Origin: Zygnema cylindricum
Lineage: Eukaryota; Streptophyta; Zygnematophyceae; Zygnematales; Zygnemataceae
Length of the DNA stretch: 64,000 bases
Direction: 5' to 3'
NCBI GenBank assembly: GCA_037447655.1
Contig: JBBHKE010001642.1
Location: forward strand, 80,576-144,575
Of this stretch, positions 63,211 to 64,000 are shown one piece after another. Position 1 is the stretch's first letter. The number at the start of each line of letters is the position of its first letter. Position numbers and translations under genes: made by a program. Under the pieces are notes generated by a model, which was given only the letters and a program-made list of their open reading frames with translations, was not told the DNA's origin and ran no database searches.

Positions 63211-63430
63211 AATCTCAAGGGGGTACAGAGTACTTTTTCTTCTTTACTCCATTCCTCATTACACCTATGCATATCCCTGGGGGGAAAGGACAAAGAAGGG
63301 CATGGTCACGGGTCCGGGGAAACATCAACATTTGGGGTGGATGGCAGGTGTCTCATGCACACCTCATTGGACATCTTGCCTGAACCTCACGCTCACCAGG
63401 CATGCTCGGCAGGCACCTATACCTTCTTGT
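63211..63430 (+). repeat. second, partial gypsy LTR start abutting the LTR end
   Basis: TACAGAGTAC... to about 63420 repeats 61825-62035 (ATTCCTCATTACACCTATGC, GGGCATGGTCACGGGTCCGG). It starts right after the LTR end, an LTR-LTR tandem, and is truncated by an A-type LTR fragment. Confidence 0.7.
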
Positions 63431-63439
63431 ACCTTATAG

Positions 63440-63667
63440 TCTTATAATTGGTTAGGTACACTGGTAGTAGGGGGTCCAGAGAGGGAGTTTAGAGTTTAGA
63501 TTTTTTTGAGGCATCTCTCTCTGAGAGACCTTTTGTATTTATAGGCCATCTTTGGCCAGCCATAAATTAATGTTAAAGGGAGAAAATTCAGTGTTTTTTT
63601 CTTCGTTCGCCTCACGTGAGTCGAGTTTACATAGGAGTGAAGGTGGTCAAAATATATGCGTGCCAAG
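63440..63667 (+). repeat. family A-like LTR fragment
   Basis: CTCTCTCTGAGAGACC followed by TATTTATAGG and GGCCAGCCATAAATTAATG matches the U3/R part of LTRs A/A'. Cut at 63668 by LTR C. Confidence 0.6.
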
Positions 63668-63868
63668 TGTTGTTTTTGGAAAGCTTTAGTCCTCTCTATT
63701 TCTCGGTTGTGAGAGAGAGTTGTTTAGTACTTAGTTTTTTTCTTGGGTAAGTCAGGTTCAATATTTGCTAGAATTATTGTGACAGTGAAATTGGGAGTTC
63801 ACGGTTCAGTCACACTTGGAACACGCGTCATTTGCTGCGAGAAATGCTTGAGTATGTCCTCCGTGGAC
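63668..63868 (+). repeat. start of an LTR C copy
   Basis: TGTTGTTTTTGGAAAGCTTT... matches the reverse complement of 35080-35280 (shared GGGAGTTCACGGTTCA). Interrupted at 63869. Confidence 0.75.
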
Positions 63869-64000
63869 TGTTGATATTTGAGTATTTTCTAGGTCTTTAT
63901 TGAAAAAGAGCAAAGGCAGTCTGTCCCTGACTTCCTTCTCCAAGCCCCCACACTTGTTGTAGTCACTGAAGGCTTGATAGGGAGCTAGAGCCATGGCTGC
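63869..64000 (+). repeat. start of a family A' LTR (runs off the window)
   Basis: TGTTGATATTTGAGTATTTT and the AGAGCCATGGCTGC block match 56150-56290. An A' element or solo LTR probably continues beyond the window. Confidence 0.8.

Larger units (their letters stand above)
54968..63430 (+). mobile_element. Ty3/gypsy element with methyltransferase and PHD finger, copy G2
   Basis: Order: LTR fragment (54968-55058) fused to the middle of the protease, first half of the methyltransferase, nested Gag-only element A' (56150-60393), integrase, PHD finger, 3' LTR. The rest of the methyltransferase, RT and RNase H are deleted: at 60405 the methyltransferase flank (GGATCAAGAGCC) meets the integrase start. 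Complements G1 to define the family. Confidence 0.82.

Noticed and set aside
1-64000. CRISPR array, bacterial operon, rRNA or organelle insert
   Set aside because: No regularly spaced short repeats, no Shine-Dalgarno-ordered gene runs and no rRNA-like segments were seen; content is eukaryotic and transposon-rich.

Overview
This window comes from a large, AT-rich, repeat-dense nuclear genome of a eukaryote. The best guess is a green-lineage alga, probably a streptophyte (charophyte-like). The reasons are a secreted hydroxyproline-rich (SPPP)n wall-type glycoprotein with spliceosomal introns, Ty1/copia elements whose primer site matches the plant initiator tRNA anticodon arm, and a Ty3/gypsy element carrying a cytosine methyltransferase, a combination I recall being reported from a streptophyte alga. 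The organism assignment is inference. Nothing bacterial, no CRISPR array, no rRNA and no intact tRNA gene was seen.

Layout. 1-3.9 kb: a Gag-only copia-type LTR element (family A, minus strand). 4.2-4.8 kb: an unrecognised short ORF pair. 4.8-6.1 kb: a terminal-inverted-repeat element with a hAT-type MITE nested inside it (perfect 8-bp target duplication). 6.1-7.4 kb: a GTAC-rich non-coding stretch. 8.4-15.8 kb: the only credible host gene, built from a signal-peptide exon, a large exon (three six-cysteine WSC-like modules plus about 550 codons of SPPP/RRPPP repeat) and a near-identical third exon that lacks the proline expansion; both introns end in giant CT tracts. 16-21 kb: a polypyrimidine tract, unassigned DNA and a decayed copia RT. 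21.2-24.7 kb: a decayed autonomous copia element (plus). 25.4-33.6 kb: an LTR-internal-LTR-internal-LTR tandem array of a second Gag-only family (B, minus) bounded by a single 5-bp target duplication. 33.7-35.9 kb: a copia RT/RNase H remnant split by an LTR.

35.9-63.2 kb is dominated by two broken copies (G1, G2) of a Ty3/gypsy element. The combined domain order is Gag (two CCHC knuckles), protease, C5-cytosine methyltransferase, reverse transcriptase, RNase H, integrase, PHD finger, LTR. G1 (35.9-48.0 kb) has Gag through the start of integrase and contains a copia solo LTR. G2 (55.0-63.2 kb) has protease, half of the methyltransferase, integrase and the PHD finger, and contains a complete Gag-only copia element (family A', 56150-60393). 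Between them lies a copia element (family E, 49.0-54.7 kb) that is probably of the autonomous lineage that moved the A/A' Gag-only elements. The window ends in three nested LTR fragments.

Main point: the gypsy family appears to carry both a DNA-methylation writer and a predicted chromatin reader at the integrase C-terminus. All copies here are inactivated by stops, frameshifts or deletions, so activity has to be sought elsewhere in the genome.
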